Shown here piece by piece: positions 1-13,345 of a stretch of 64,000 nucleotides of DNA. The DNA comes from Acanthaster planci (Eukaryota; Echinodermata; Asteroidea; Valvatida; Acanthasteridae), in NCBI RefSeq assembly GCF_001949145.1, contig NW_019091362.1, forward strand, positions 2,974,482-3,038,481, in the 5' to 3' direction. Position 1 is the stretch's first letter, and the number at the start of each line of letters is the position of its first letter. The translations under genes were made by a program, and so were the position numbers. The notes beneath the pieces were generated by a model, which was not told the origin of the DNA, made no database searches, and was given only the letters and a program-made list of their open reading frames with translations.

Positions 1-60
1 TACTTGCATGAAGTTTGGTGTTTTTTGTTCTTTTCCAAAGCTTTTGTGAGCATATTACAG

Positions 61-1191
61 GTAGGAGCGAGCTGGAATGCCTCCGCTGTGAGTGTCGATA
101 CGAAGTCCGGTCTACCACAGTGATCAAGGTATGAAATGAGGATTGAGTTGGAGGCCTGTGCCTAGTGTCAGAGGCTCTTTTTTTGAGGGAGGTATCCTTC
201 TTGCAACCTTTACCCTCCAGATTCCACTTTACTTTGTTTTTGGTGTCAGGAATATGTCCTTTGCTGACATCAAGTTTGATAGGGAGAGGGGACACGAATA
301 CATGTATAATGGAACATAATGTACATAAAGGAAGGCAACCTTAGTATGGCTGTTTTCTTGGTTTAACAGTAACCTTTATTTAAAAACCCTTGTTTTGAAG
401 TTACTACTTTGCCTCAAAGGTAAGGCCTTCAAGGAATTATGCAAACACCGTAGGTTTAAAAGATCTTTTTTGCTTTGCAACTCTAATGTTGGTTTTGTTT
501 TTGATGGTTGGCTTTCAAATAAATGGACAATCTGCGGTAAACATGAAGCCTTCTCTTCAAGACTGATATTCACCTCTCTGCTTGGTCACGTTTTCTCCAA
601 CAGATTGTGGTCATATTTGTACTCGTTTTGATCGCCATCTTGTTGGTGTATCTCATTGCGCTGCTGATCATGGACCCGGGCATGCTCAAGCGTAGTGAAA
701 GTGATCGCAGACGACAAACTCAGGAAATACTTGTGAGTGGAGTGTTTGTTGTGGAGGAGATTATTGGAGGATTCCTTGTGCCCATAAAGAAAATAACTGT
801 GATGATTTGCCCTTTACCGATGTAAACCGTAGTCAGAAAGGGGTATGGACTTTGACAGCGAACTGGTGATGATACTGGTATTGACAAACTAGAAGTAATT
901 TATTTTGGTTGTCCCTTTTAAAAATCTCCTTTTGAATGTGGAAGAAAACGGAGATGAATTATAATAATTTGAATACACGTATTGTAGTTTATTGTAACAT
1001 CTCTTTGCCATTGCTTTGTGTGTAATTTCTGTTGTTTGTCCTCACAGCATCAGGATTCTTCCAATGGGTTGCATGAGTCGTCGTACCTCCGTCGTCGCCT
1101 GGGTCGTGTCGGATCAGCCCAGAAGCGGTGGCAGCACAAAGTCAAACAACAACGTCAGGACGTCTTTCAGGACCACACCCTGCTGAGCTAA
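61..1191 (+). CDS. TMEM9: TMEM9/TMEM9B orthologue, last three coding exons (5' partial)
   Basis: Three exons join in frame at 61-128, 604-732 and 1048-1191 (stop TAA 1189-1191), each with clean AG acceptors and, for the first two, GT donors. The first two bases of exon 61-128 finish a codon begun outside the window; the later junctions are phase 0. The visible 112 residues contain a Cys cluster (ECLRCECRYE) just outside the membrane, a hydrophobic segment of about 22 residues in the second exon followed by DPGML, and a basic C-terminus with the family hallmark (AQKRWQHKVKQQRQDVF, ending HTLLS). In human TMEM9 and TMEM9B these positions read CLRCECKYE, a single transmembrane helix, AQQRWKLQVQEQRK and a terminal LS. 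Family knowledge: TMEM9 proteins are late-endosomal/lysosomal membrane proteins linked to the V-ATPase and to CLC-type exchangers. The signal peptide and the rest of the lumenal part lie left of the window. The middle of the cytoplasmic tail is shorter than in vertebrates. Confidence 0.5.
129..603 (+). other. TMEM9 intron
   Basis: This intron runs from GTATGA at 129 to a pyrimidine-rich acceptor ending CAG at 601-603, and separates the Cys-cluster exon from the transmembrane exon. The open frames in it on both strands have no recognisable protein similarity. A second TMEM9 intron follows at 733-1047 (GTGAGT ... TCCTCACAG). Confidence 0.5.
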
Positions 1192-1535
1192 GCCTGACCG
1201 AGGTCTTGGCAAGCCAGCATCTGGGATTTGGGTGACTGTTTTCCGGAATGGAACAGAATGGATTCCAAATATTGAAATCTAAACAGTGGCCTCCAACTCC
1301 ACTTTTTGTCTTTTTTTGGGAGGGGGGAAGAATCAACTTCGTATAGTACAGTACATGTAGCTGTTCTTATAGTCCAAGAGTCGATTTTAGGACACGCCTG
1401 ACAGTTTGGAAAGCTGGTTGACTACAGGAACCAAGCAATTCTGGAAAGAAACAGGTGCCGTAAAGCTCTTAAATAAGATGGGCACCTCTCAGATCAAGCT
1501 AGTCTATTTCATCTGTGAAATGCAAACTTCTTTAA

Positions 1536-2064
1536 CCACTACCGGCCGGGGACTCCGGGATCGGAGCCGTATGGTTTATATGTGTGGCCGGGGTCTCCGA
1601 ACTCGGACAAAGGAAACAGGGCCCTGTAACAAAAGACCGTACTCCGAACAAAAGACCAGGCTGCTGGGCATGACCGGCATTTTTCACTCTCAAAAATGGN
1701 NNNNNNNNNNNNNNNNNNNNNNNNNNNNNNNNNNNNNNNNNNNNNNNNNNNNNNNNNNNNNNNNNNNNNNNNNNNNNNNNNNNNNNNNNNNNNNNNNNNN
1801 NNNNNNNNNNNNNNNNNNNNNNNNNNNNNNNNNNNNNNNNNNNNNNNNNNNNNNNNNNNNNNNNNNNNNNNNNNNNNNNNNNNNNNNNNNNNNNNNNNNN
1901 NNNNNNNNNNNNNNNNNNNNNNNNNNNNNNNNNNNNNNNNNNNNNNNNNNNNNNNNNNNNNNNNNNNNNNNNNNNNNNNNNNNNNNNNNNNNNNNNNNNN
2001 NNNNNNNNNNNNNNNNNNNNNNNNNNNNNNNNTCAACGTTGAAAAATGCCCCGGTCCGAAGTGG
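1536..2064. mobile_element. piggyBac-like MITE with TTAA flanks, holding an assembly gap
   Basis: The element is flanked by TTAA on both sides (1532-1535 and 2065-2068). Its ends are imperfect inverted repeats: left CCACTACCGGCCGGGG, right the complement of CCACTTCGGACCGGGG. Further in, a second inverted pair flanks the gap (GCATTTTTCACT on the left, the complement of GCATTTTTCAAC on the right). TTAA target duplication is the signature of piggyBac-type transposition. No transposase fits in the known sequence, so it is a non-autonomous MITE. The unknown middle may be palindromic, which would explain the gap. Confidence 0.5.
1700..2032. other. Assembly gap (333 N)
   Basis: An unbroken run of N lies inside the TTAA-flanked inverted-repeat element. 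Open frames running across it are artefacts. Confidence 0.5.
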
Positions 2065-3229
2065 TTAATAAAGAACATTAGGAAGCAAATAATTATGTTG
2101 AAGATAATTACACCTTTCTGTGACCTTCAATTCACTTACACTGTCGGGTTTCACAAGTGGCACCATTGGCTGCCAGGTATCACGCATTTTGGGATCTGCA
2201 GTCCATTCTGGGAAAAGTTGGTCACTTTTTTGCACAGGGTTAAATTATGTATGTTAACTAACGGTACATATCTGTTCAAATGACTAATAGTACATAGAGC
2301 AATAGGTTATATACTCATTGCATCGTAAGTGCAGTACCTTCTTTCACTGGGCCAAGTCCAGTGATCAGCTAAGGATTGGAATTCACTCAGGCTGCTTTGT
2401 GATTACTTGGCTGTAGCTTCAAATTACGGCTCAATGGGAACTTGTAACGGCCACTTCCATAGAGTCATGCATCATTTCTAGCCGCAGCCTAGAAATGTTG
2501 GCCAAACTTAAGCACTGAGATATTTGCTCAAGCAAAAGGTGGTTACCAGCCAAGAAGGCAGTGTTTCTATCGTGTGACTGGTTCCCAGCAGGTGTTTGAG
2601 TGGCACATGAACTTGGCCAGTGGTATCTTTTCCAGGAGTTTTATGATTTTGGGCCCTGGTGTTTGTGGCCAGTGAGGAGACTAATGTACAGCTGTCCTGG
2701 ATTTGTACCTGTGTAGCATCCCATCAGTCCTAGAGCCCAATTTAATGATGATATAAGGCAGTTTTTACTGCAGTGCATGGTGGAATAGAATGAGGAGTCA
2801 TTGGTGCATATATCGCCATACATACGTCATAAGCTTATGCATACGATTCTCTCCCTTTCCAGAAGGCAATTTATTTGATATCAATTGTTTTAAATCTTTG
2901 AAGTATTTATATTCCTCGACAGGAAATGTTAAGATTACATCTTTCAATTTCTTGTGATTGGATGCAAACCCTACGTCTAAACCATTTTCCCTACTTGTGG
3001 CACATGACACCTGTGTTCACCACACCAATGACACCGATTCAATCCCTGTGTTGATCAATCACTGTGCAGTAAACACTGACGGTTCGCCAGCACCAAGGGC
3101 TGTTATGCGTTATTATCTCTAATAGTCCTGAAGAGTCCAACTACTGGAGGAGTTTCTCCAACCATTAGATGATTCAGTGCTGTTAGAGTGAAGCAATGTG
3201 TACTATGTAATAAATTTGGAGGTGGATTT

Positions 3230-6200
3230 GTACATGTTAATGTGTAATATTTTGTACATTGTGAAACATTTTTCAGGCCAAGGAGGCTAGTACTTGCATT
3301 TTATTAAACAGACATGAATTTATTTATAACAATAGAAAGTGCGAGTTTGTTTTATTCATCCAAGTGTGTAGCCAGTTGTAGGAAGTCTGAATCAAAGAAT
3401 TGGAATAACTGATATCTCCATGTTTGCATTTCCTTTCTGATATAAATTAAAACCTACCGTGGAAATGTGAGAACACAAAGGGTGATGCAAGCCCCCCCTA
3501 CTTTTTGTATACATGTTAACAATGTATATATATGCACCATGTTCTCAGACTTGTACCAGGAACTTAAATTATCCTTTCATGCGGAACTGCTCACATATGC
3601 ATAATAATGAAGAGATAACTACCTTTCCCCTACCTTGGGTAGGGGGAATCAAAATTCTTGACAAGGCACATTGGCTGGGCAGAACTCTACAAATTCTGCA
3701 CAACTTTGTGCTTTCTTAGTATTAGTTGTATGGTATCAGTAGGCGGAGATTTTGGACTTTTTTGGGGGGGGGAGTGAGGCACCTTTAAATTCTGATCAAC
3801 ACTTTCTGGTCAATAAAAATTGAACTTAACAAGAAGATTCAACCAATAGATTTGTTAGAATCCCTTTGTGCATTTCCGAGTGGACATTATCGAAGGGAGT
3901 GCCGATGGAAACGTTCACAGCCTTACCCTTCCTCTCCTAACTAAAAATCCTGAACTTGCTTCTTTTCAAGGGTGTATAGACCTCCCTCTCGGGCCACCCC
4001 TTAAAAAAACATGCCGATTGTTTTCATCTTTGGCACAAAGCATGTATAACTTTGTCAACAATCTACCTTGCTTATGTCTGCATCGTGCCCTAACGTGTAG
4101 ATACAAATCTACCCCATTCCCCTGCCTTTGGGCTGTCCAAAATGTGAAATTGTGTACTGAACAAAAATCTAGGAAGTTAGGCCCTGAACAATGCACTTCT
4201 TGGCCATTGTTCATCTATTTAGTCCTGACCTGATTGGTGAACAGACTTGAGAACTGTCTTGTGCCCGACTTGTCAATTTCAACTCTGTAGATAACGAATC
4301 GATTTCTAGACTTCCAGTCATATGAACAGAAATGAGACCATCAAGTGAATTTCAAAATTATTCCTTTGTTCTTTTCGAAACATTTACCTTTATTGCTTTC
4401 GTGAGATTTTGGGTTTGAAAAATCAGTACTGTTTCAATATTTAGAGATTCTTGATTTGTTAATTGAATTTCCCAAAGCATGTTGAGAAGTGATGTTTAAT
4501 GGAAAATTCCGCTTCCAATATGTGTCGTCACAAATGGTCATAAGAAACATGAATACTTGTACAATACATATTTACAACTGCAGTTTCCCATGGTCTTAGT
4601 CTTCAGGCAGGGTTGCTACATCTGCCTGCGCTGTTATTGTTCACGTCACTTTTGGCGGCGATACGTATACTAGCAGAGGCATGGGTCGAACCGTCAGTGA
4701 TGGGACCATTCGCGAATGGTACACGAATCCCTCCTGCATTTGAAAATGTGAAAAACTTATATGACCACCACATGTCGTTGTGTTGAAATACAAGTTTTTA
4801 TCATTGTTATCCCAAGTTTGTGCACTGTAATTAAACTTAGGAACGATACGGTGGTACACTCGATTCTATGCCTTAGTCATAAAATCACACTCAAAACTAA
4901 AGACGAGTTCTTGTTTAATTAATAACTTGTTAAAATATGTACACCTTTCAATGGCAAGCTCATAACACTGGCATTCATTCTGAGGTTGAACATGAAAAAA
5001 ATGCTTAACAGATGTCTTTTCCAAGTTACATCGTCGTCCAACTGACGTAAACGGTTTAGGCCTTCATCATGCCAAGAATCTCCGTAGTAAATGGCAAATT
5101 AATTGCCAATGAAATTGTTCCAATTAAATAACAGTTTCATCTGAAGGTGTCGCGAACAGCATACAGTGATGTGCAACGGGGCCATACCATTTCACACTGT
5201 GAAATCGACACGAGAGGTTGTAAAATACAGATTCCGATGCGTGCGCTGGAGAGGGCGTAAAATACCACAGTACACCTGGGCGTATTACCGTCGGACCACT
5301 CACATCAAGCCTATGACCGGCCGGCTGCTCTCACGCGGGGCCAGCTTTTTGAAGGAACGTTCTGGGTCAAGTCAATATGGAGAGATAATCGACATCATCC
5401 AAATGATAACATCAATCTAGGTCACAAGAGGTGTCTATTACCAACGTGCAACTGTTGCCCGGTGAAACTCATCTGTATAGGGAGGTTCGTGCGTCTATGC
5501 AGTGCGTTCGCCTCTTAATACCAAAAATATACAGGAGATTGACGAAGGAGGCCACAATAACGGTATGACCACATACCGGGTCTGATGCGGCCGCCCTAGG
5601 ATGTGTACCGGTTTGTGTTAATAGTTGAAAGCATATACAGATGTTACTTTTGGAAGTATACGGCAACGTTTTGCGCAATCGTATCCAAGGCTGCAATACT
5701 CTGGTTTGGACCCGCAGAGGTCGCTTAAATTAAAACGATTGGCCATGGCTTTTGAAGCCCAGGTCCAGATCTCGTTATTGGTGCATTACACATGCGCTTT
5801 TCAACCATCTCTGTTATGAATTCGTTGACAATGATATGTCGGTCGGCACTGACAATTAGAACCTTGGCCCTTTTCCAATACTCGACTTGGGCTCCGTCTC
5901 AGGCTTCTTTCCCAAAACCAATCCCCGATTGTGGGCCTGAAGTGTTTAAATTAAATTGGATTACTGTAATTTCTGGCTCTCTTGCATCTTATTTGATGTT
6001 TTGTGGCACTATTAAACTAATTACTGCGCTTACAGCTTCAACGTCAGCTAGTTAAAAAACAGTTGAAGCCTGGGACGGAGCTGAAGTTGAGTACTGGAAA
6101 ACGGCCATAGTTTGTAATACAGTCCACGTGAGAGGATTATGGGATACCGAAAGGTGAAAATTTTCTTCAGAACGCTTCGGTATAAAGTCGCGGGGAGTAT

Positions 6201-7530
6201 GCTGTCGTTTTCACTTAAATTTTTTTTAGTAATCATGAAGTCTGCTTGCAATTTTTTTCAAACAAACGGTAGGCGACCTATCGGCTGCAGGAGTCCTATT
6301 GCCGGTTCGAAGTTTCTGAAATTGCGAGGGAGGAAAATGGAAAAAAAAACAACTCCGAGTTCAGTCTCCTTGCCAACTCCGGCCATTGCACCCGAATGGA
6401 GCTGGTGTCCCGCCGAGACGCAACAGCTGAAACCGCGGGATGCTCGGGACCTCCCTTAGTAAAGTTGCAGATATGACAATATAGCATTGACGGGGGAAAA
6501 AAAAAGAAAGACTATGCGGATTTTTGTGGTTTTACGCAATATTGCGAGGCTCTGCATACTTAATTGCATCAAACCACATATAATACGTTGGGTCAAAACA
6601 TGCTTTCAGAAGGAGAGTTCACAGACTTGATTTTCACGATGATTCACTCTGAAAGGTAGTGCTAGAGTTGCGTATTCTTGACACTGGCGTTCGTTTATTA
6701 TTTTTACATATGTCAAAATAATTAATAAGTGATTTTTTCCCCAAAAGTTTGTTTAATAACAATGACGTGCCTGAGCTTGTTCGTTCCTATGGTCTGTTTA
6801 ATATGCATACCGTGTCCGAATTCAGGCAGTCTGTAATCTTTGTGGGAAATGCTATTTTGGCGGAGCCTGTAGCTCCGATGTAAAATATACGTACCGTAGC
6901 CGTGCAGACAACGGAGAGCAGTCTCTTCGTGAAGCGGTGGCGGAGCGACAAGTCGCGGTATCTTGAGAGAAAGAGAAAGAAAAAAAAATGATATTTTACA
7001 TGCAAGAGATGAATAATTACTGCTTGGATTTCGTCCAAACTTAGTAAAAATTATTCAATGAAACTGCTTGCCTGCGAGATCTCTGTACTTTTTAAAACAA
7101 GCTAGAACAAGGTAGTGTGGGGTTGTCAGAGAATTTCCATCAACAGATGCCTGCAGATTTCGACAGACACCTTTTTATCTGAATAATTATTCATTATTTT
7201 TTGTCAAATCAATGATGGTGCTAATGGGAACATGTTTACCAACCCATCGAGTCAAAACGGACAAGCTAGCATTATTTCAATCTGATTGTGTTTGTTAAAT
7301 CATGCTCGAATGTAATATTTTTGCAAAAGAAAAGACAATATTCGTGTTTTTTCAGAACTCTGTTGTCTGTCTGTAAAAATTGTGTTTTTTGTTTATTTGT
7401 TGGGTTGACTCTTGTTTGCATTTGGTGAAAAATCAAGGCAAATTTCGTTGAAGCCTTCTCAAAAGGAAATTGTATGAATAAACGTTCCTTTCCCGACCGT
7501 TAAACTAATTTCGTTTCCCTTATGTATAGA
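3230..7530. other. Intergenic, AT-rich, no gene seen
   Basis: No frame here has recognisable protein similarity, and no RNA gene is visible. A T6G9 homopolymer junction sits at 3758-3772. A run of overlapping short frames at 5166-5820 has mixed composition and matches nothing I know. Confidence 0.5.
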
Positions 7531-7534
7531 GCTG

Positions 7535-7830
7535 CGATGCGCGCCTAAATGATGCGCATCGTGTGACATCGCTCCTCTTCGTGGGATTCAACCCAGGCAC
7601 GGGAAAGGATACCGTGGGACGCAGCTTCTAAGCCCCTCACCCGCAGCGGTGGATCCGGTCAAACAGCCCTCAGCCTCCAGTACCCTCGCACCGGTCCCAC
7701 GATCGCGTTACAAGCCATTGAGGACCGCCGGGTCGCGCCGTCCGCGGGGCCCATAGGGGCCGGGCCAATCCCGGCCCTTCCCGGTGAAAACCCGACACCG
7801 CCGCGGAATCGCTGGCCAGATTTGGCAAAT
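7535..7830. promoter_or_regulatory. CpG-rich island, candidate regulatory element
   Basis: GC content and CpG density rise sharply against AT-rich flanks (for example CGCGCCGTCCGCGGGGCC near 7734). No ORF has a recognisable domain. It lies between TMEM9 and the first bHLH gene. A regulatory role is inferred from composition and context only. Confidence 0.5.
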
Positions 7831-8249
7831 GAACTTGTTTCTTGGGTTTCCCGTGGGCGAGTTAAGAAAAGAAGGGGACATTGGACGTCAACAATTGAGG
7901 GAATAAATCGAACGCTGTAACCGCTAATCTGTTTAAAAGGGAGTTGACCCTTCGTGTATCTGAAAATATATTTTGTGAAGGTGAAAACTCGACAGGTCCG
8001 AGGGTTCATAGTTGCTGGCATCTGGGTCAAGAGGGGGTAAACAATTTAAGATGTCTACAGCTATAACTAGCATTCTTAGATTTGAAGAAACAGTGGTCAA
8101 TCAATGTTGTTTACGGTAGAAAATTAAGTGTTTTCAGTTGCGACATGATGCGCACCTAATAAATGTTAAAACTGGGCTCAGCTGGATAGAGCTTGGAGAG
8201 GATAATGTATCGCTCGATTCCGAGAATCACGCTGCATGAGGCTAAAGGA

Positions 8250-8400
8250 CAAATTTAAATAAGATTTGAAGTCATGGTGGAAGTCACATGAGATGTAGGC
8301 TTGCGAGTACACCATGGAATCAGTCTCTTTTGGAAGAGGTGTGGTTCTTCGAAGAACTGGTGAGCGTCAACTCGGCGTTTCGGCCAGGATACTCTAGCCG
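8250..8400 (+). repeat. Penelope-tail-like dispersed repeat, copy 1
   Basis: About 150 bp match the repeat at 46905-47150: shared CATGGTGGAAGT, CACCATGGAATC, a GGTTCTnnnnAGAAC hairpin, GGTGAGcGTCAACTCG and CGTTTCG at 8376-8382. The complementary strand carries CGAAAC preceded by a degenerate CTGANGA-like element (CAGAGGA), an arrangement like the hammerhead-ribozyme relics of Penelope-like retroelements. Only one arm is present in this copy. The family assignment is tentative. Confidence 0.5.
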
Positions 8401-10690
8401 TCCTCTGGAGAGTGTGCTGAGCTGGGTTATGAAAGTAATCTAGAGGCAGTGGAACGCAAAACGAGATTCGCAGGTTGTATATTTGTAAATTGGCGGGAAA
8501 CCTTCGGTTCGGGTATAGGGGACCCTTATGCCGGGGGGGGCAGAGGTGGGTTGTCGCTTCGGGTAGAGAAGACCCTAACGTCTGGGGTGGGTGGTATTGG
8601 ACAACACAAAATTTCAAGTTTCAACGAAATGAAGGCCATAGCACACCCGACTGCATGCGGCTACGTTCTTACGTCACCAAGCTAAACAGCACGGCCTACA
8701 CGAGTCCGACAGTGTCCAAAACAGACACCGTTTTCTTTCAAGCTGCGGCTATTCGCCGCAGAGCGCTAATGGAAAAAAAAAACTGAAGCAGTAAGCCGTG
8801 TGACCAATGCGGACACTGCTTCAGATGCAAAGTTTTCGTGTCCTGCATAATTCACACTGTTAAAAGTGACGTCTCAGCGCCTTAAAATTGGGCTTGGTCG
8901 GTCGTGATGTTGCAACAAAATCTAATTTTACGATGGCAAATGTTTGCACTGATAACAAGGACGGTTCGTCACTTCATGGTGAAACCGACGAAGTGACTGT
9001 TTTTTTCGAAAAGCTTAACTGTACTAGCCCACAAATGATTCGACCTATTAATATCCACTATTATATTGTGTTTTATTGTCTGCAGCAAGGAGCTGGGATC
9101 CATAACTGGACAGACAACGCGAAAGAAAGATGTCCACAAAACTAACTCGGCTCAAAGGGTTATGTTTCACACAACAGTCAAGTCTCACTATATTGTTGGG
9201 AAGGCGAAAACAAGAGCACTTAAAAGAAAAGAAAGAAATAAACTTCTAAAATCCACTCATTAAGCACACGACTAGCGATGTGAATTTTCCATCTTGCATT
9301 CCTTAAAACAAAACGACAATAAACGATAAAATTGATGACGAAATTAAGACTTCCACTTGAGACAAAACACATTAATCTTTGTAGGCCTACAGGTTATATC
9401 CTAAAGAAGAAATAAAATATTCCTGTCCTTTGTAATCGTTCCGTTCTAGAACATAAATTTTCCACAGTTCTCTGTGTAGTAAAGACAACCCAAAATTTAA
9501 GTAGAGGCTGTTGACAACTCATGCACTATTTCAGTCAGGAAATAAGCTGATCTCGCATGTTGTTGGCTACAAACTAGCAAAAGGCATGACTATTTATGAA
9601 CAGGTTTGACAACCAAGCCTTAACCGAGAAAAACGAGCAATCGTTTCACCCGTGTATCTCAAGAGGAGCATATAGTTTTCGCAGACTTCGTTATTATTTT
9701 CACTGAGGATAACCATCGCCCAATCATCTGAAACATTGCCTTCCGCTTGATTCAATCTATAAGCGTGGCCGTCAGGAGCAGATCCGGCCAAGCACCTGAA
9801 ACAACGACCAGACCAGTGAGGCAAATTTCTAGCAATCTGTCGAGGGTGTGAAAAGAGAGAGAGAGAGCGAGAGGAGATAACGGCCCGGGGAGGAGGATAG
9901 GCATTCCTCAACTCCTCCTGGACTGAGTCAAGCACCTGGAGTTCGCTCGGAGTTCATCAATCTCGACTAAGGGGGTCATATTTGATGGGCTTGTGAGTTA
10001 CATCTCGCACGGAGTGAATGACTTCCGTAGAAGCTTCACGAACTGTGGAGGCCTCGAGGCTTGAAGACAACAAAATTTCTTCTAACATTACTTCACAGTG
10101 TCGATGTACCTTGAAGATGCTGGCCTGACCTGTACTACGAATTAAAGTCGGGTTTTGCAGCCTGCTGCAAATATTTTAAACGGATACCAGACTGATTTTT
10201 TAAGCCAGGTTGGCAAAAGATCTCAATAAAGAAATCCTCGTGATTACACCCAAATTTAAGTGAAAAAGTTGGCCTTTTTTCAGGATTGTCGACTGCATGC
10301 ATAGGAATATATCTTGCCCGTTGTTTCCCACAATCAATTTATTTGAGCAAACAAGTGATTTCTAATCGAGATCAAACAAAAAAGCACCACTGATGAGTGA
10401 TTTTTATACATAAAGAAACATTCCACAAATTAATTTGCCTGTTCCCGTGAACGAATTTGTTTCCTTCAGTAATAACTTTTGCGCTTTCTTTCGTTTGTAT
10501 CTTTGTTTTGTTTTAACCGCTTTCCATAACATAAGGATGGAATATTTTTCTGTTCAGAATCTTGCATAACAAGTATTTTTCTTGGCATAAACGGCAGGCG
10601 AACTAGCAAACTGAAATGTCAAATCAAAGGAGAGACCTTCATCACCCAAAACATGTGCAGGTGATAATGAAATTTATCAAGTCGGCCCGA
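8400..10690. other. Intergenic, no gene seen
   Basis: A G-run lies at 8534-8540 and a GA-rich microsatellite at about 9858-9880. Short frames (for example 9594-9935 minus, 113 codons) have no recognisable domains. Confidence 0.5.
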
Positions 10691-10920
10691 ACATTCGCAG
10701 CTCCTGCCATGTTGGCAATCAGATATTTGTTGACTGCCCGCCACGGCGGGCGCATTTGGACGGCAGGGGGATTGGGGCGAGTGATTCACGGCGAGGAAAC
10801 ATCTGCCATGTTATTTAGTGTTCCTGTAAAATAATCAGGCAGAATTTCTTAGGTGTCGCATCGTGTCGGGGAGTCACTGAGGCCCCACGGGTGCGAGGAA
10901 GGCCAAAGAAATTGGTGTTC
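10690..10920. promoter_or_regulatory. GC-rich island with palindrome, candidate regulatory element
   Basis: A GC-rich block in AT-rich surroundings, with a perfect palindromic stem GCCCGCC-AC-GGCGGGC at 10736-10751. A related 21-bp module recurs in the island at 15129-15149. No coding signal; the function is inferred. Confidence 0.5.
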
Positions 10921-11894
10921 GATGGGTGCTGATTGGGCAATTAGTAAAACGAATTTGGCGCCAATTTGTCACATTTTGTTTGAAGGGGTCGATTTCCTGC
11001 ATTGTTCAGGAAAGTAACGGTTTAAAGTGAGCAACTTTGGTACCGCTTTCTGTAAACTTTCAAAAAGAGCTGGACGGTGAAGTCTCCAAAGTCTAAAGAG
11101 AGAAATTTCCCTCCATTCCAGTGAATATCTTTTATCCTCGGATTGAAACTATAGGACGAGACAAATTCCAGTTAAACTGAATTCATGAAATACATTGAGA
11201 TTTATCCCGATCTTACACTGGAAGGGGTTCGTTTTCAATTATATCAAAGTAAATTCAGAGTGATATTTACTCTAAAAACGTTAAGTCCCATAGTTTCACT
11301 CTTTCATTTTTATACAGTTTTAAGTCGAAAACAGTCATTACTTTTTCATCTTTCATAACGATGATTCTCAGGAAACTTCTTATCAAGGTCCAAATGTTCC
11401 TTTCCTATTCGGCATTTCAGCAATCAGAATGGCTTTTCGGTAAATCCTAAAGGGTTACATTCAACTTTACATAGGGGAATACATTGTACTAATAATTAAT
11501 ACAGGTACACGCATTGCTTTATTTTTCCGTAAGATTAGAAAAGATATTGAATGAAACCTTCAACCTTCCCCCTCTTTTTTCTGTAAAGGCTAAAACCACA
11601 CGTACAATCCGATCGAAAGTTTTGTTAATTACGGAATTTCTAAAATCCATAGGTGGCGATTTTATTCTTTATTGGTCTAATTCTGTTAACGTGTAAAATT
11701 ATGCTTCACTAGCCACATAAATTCTTGCCAAAGGAGAGGTGAAACTGTAATCCGTTTATAAATTCACAGTGAAAAATTCTTACTAAAAACCGAACTGGCC
11801 AAATTTATAGCCATGGAGAGCAAAATGTCTTCATACTTTACACGGAGATTTGCTTAGTCATTCATGTGATCCCTTTAAAGACAATCGATTGGTC

Positions 11895-12085
11895 ACATTT
11901 TAGCGCGCAGCGGACGCCCCTCACTGCCCGCTGTCAGCCGTACGAGGCAGCTGTCGTCCTACCGGGGGGCTGGGAGAACACATCGACTCGGAATGGCCGG
12001 TATGCTAAGGGTACGCGAACCTCGTGGGCTGACAGGAGAGGTCGGCGTGTGGCCCAGTTTGCCTTTCGGATAACTCCGCCCAAGT
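11895..12085. promoter_or_regulatory. GC-rich island, candidate regulatory element
   Basis: CpG-rich, with one CAGCTG E-box at about 11949. The overlapping 73-codon frame has no recognisable domain. Flanks are strongly AT-rich. Confidence 0.5.
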
Positions 12086-12423
12086 GATGGAAACAATGAC
12101 AATTTGTTTTTACTCCAAAGACTCTCGATTTCTCGTCATTTGAATGGGATTTTAGAAAAGAGTAAATCGAAAAATATTGTTGATTACTGTTACAGATCAG
12201 TTAAAGAAACTTTGGTAACTAAAACCAATCTTTGTGCACATTTTATCGCCACTTAGGTTACCATTATAGAAGCTCACATCTTAAGTGTTACGGGTTACAA
12301 ATAGATACATCCTAAATAGAAAATGAGTTTAAGTAGGCAGTTTTTCATGTACATTGCACGCTCAGGGTCCAATTTAAAAGATTCGTTCCAATGTAAAGGA
12401 ATATACGGCCAGGCCGGCGGTAT

Positions 12424-12455
12424 GTGAGAGAGAGAGACACAGAGAGAGAGAGACA
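12424..12455. repeat. GA microsatellite
   Basis: Two short (GA)n runs broken by CACA. Ordinary simple repeat. Confidence 0.5.
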
Positions 12456-13149
12456 TTGCAGGTGATGGTGTGAAGATTACGCGTTAAAAGGAAAATATTC
12501 CTATAAAACGATATTTCTTTAACAGTTTGCTCGACAAGTATTTCTTTTTCAGATGATTTACTAATGATTTGCCAAGAGAAAAAAAACTTCAAGAAATGCA
12601 TTTACTTCTTGAAAATTCGATTGTCTCGGTTTTTCGCTTTTGCACAGATCAAGCAGGAGCATGTATATGGCAATAGACGACGAAAAAAATCATATTTTCT
12701 CATTTGGATAATAACGATTAAACAAAACGCCCTAGAATATAGCACCTGTAAAAAATGATCAGATAAATTTATTTTAATCAACTTTGTATATTTGTTATTT
12801 TGAAAAAAAGTTGAAGACTTCGAGCAGCCATAAGAGTTCCTGATTGCACCGAAACCTTGCATGGGAACCGAGAGGAGGTTATTTGCAATTTGATAGTAAT
12901 TTTTCCCTCGGCAGTCTCTTACTAGGGGGTATACAGATGTTTCTCTAAGTGGGAGCAAGCCGAAGTGAGGATCCCACCCCAAAGGGGTGAAGATCCTACG
13001 AAAGTCTATGGAAAAGAAGCCAGAAAAGGTAATCCCGATGAACCACTTTGAACCTCGTGACTAGACAACTAACATTACCCCTCAAAATGTTGATATATTT
13101 GATGGCATCCTCCTCGATTCGTTTTTATTACTATTGTTTATAGATGATA

Positions 13150-13345
13150 CCATTTGCCACAAGGGGTGGCCACCGCGTTGACCCTTGGGGCAGCTTGCCG
13201 CCGGTTGCAGATGTTGTCCATTGAGCGGCAAACAAGCAAATTAAGCCGAGGCTTCCTTGCCAAAAAACAGGTGCACCCCCTCAACTTTGATTGGACGACC
13301 ACAGGGAAGCGCCCAATAGGTCTGAGAGCATCCCACCTCTAGCTT
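13150..13345. promoter_or_regulatory. GC-rich island, candidate regulatory element
   Basis: GC-rich stretch with several CpGs (CACCGCG, TTGCCGCCGG) between AT-rich sequence. No known protein. Regulatory role inferred. Confidence 0.5.

Larger units (their letters stand above)
1192..3214 (+). other. TMEM9 3' UTR with two candidate poly(A) signals
   Basis: No coding potential follows the TMEM9 stop. AATAAA occurs at 2067-2072, directly abutting the right edge of the MITE described below, and again at 3209-3214. Either could end the transcript. The nearer one is followed by T/G-containing sequence, so it is the simpler choice. The extent of the UTR is inferred, not seen in transcripts. Confidence 0.5.

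Noticed and set aside
1406-2283. Frames of 179-220 codons across the N gap
   Set aside because: Most codons are N and the real sequence is part of a MITE; not genes.
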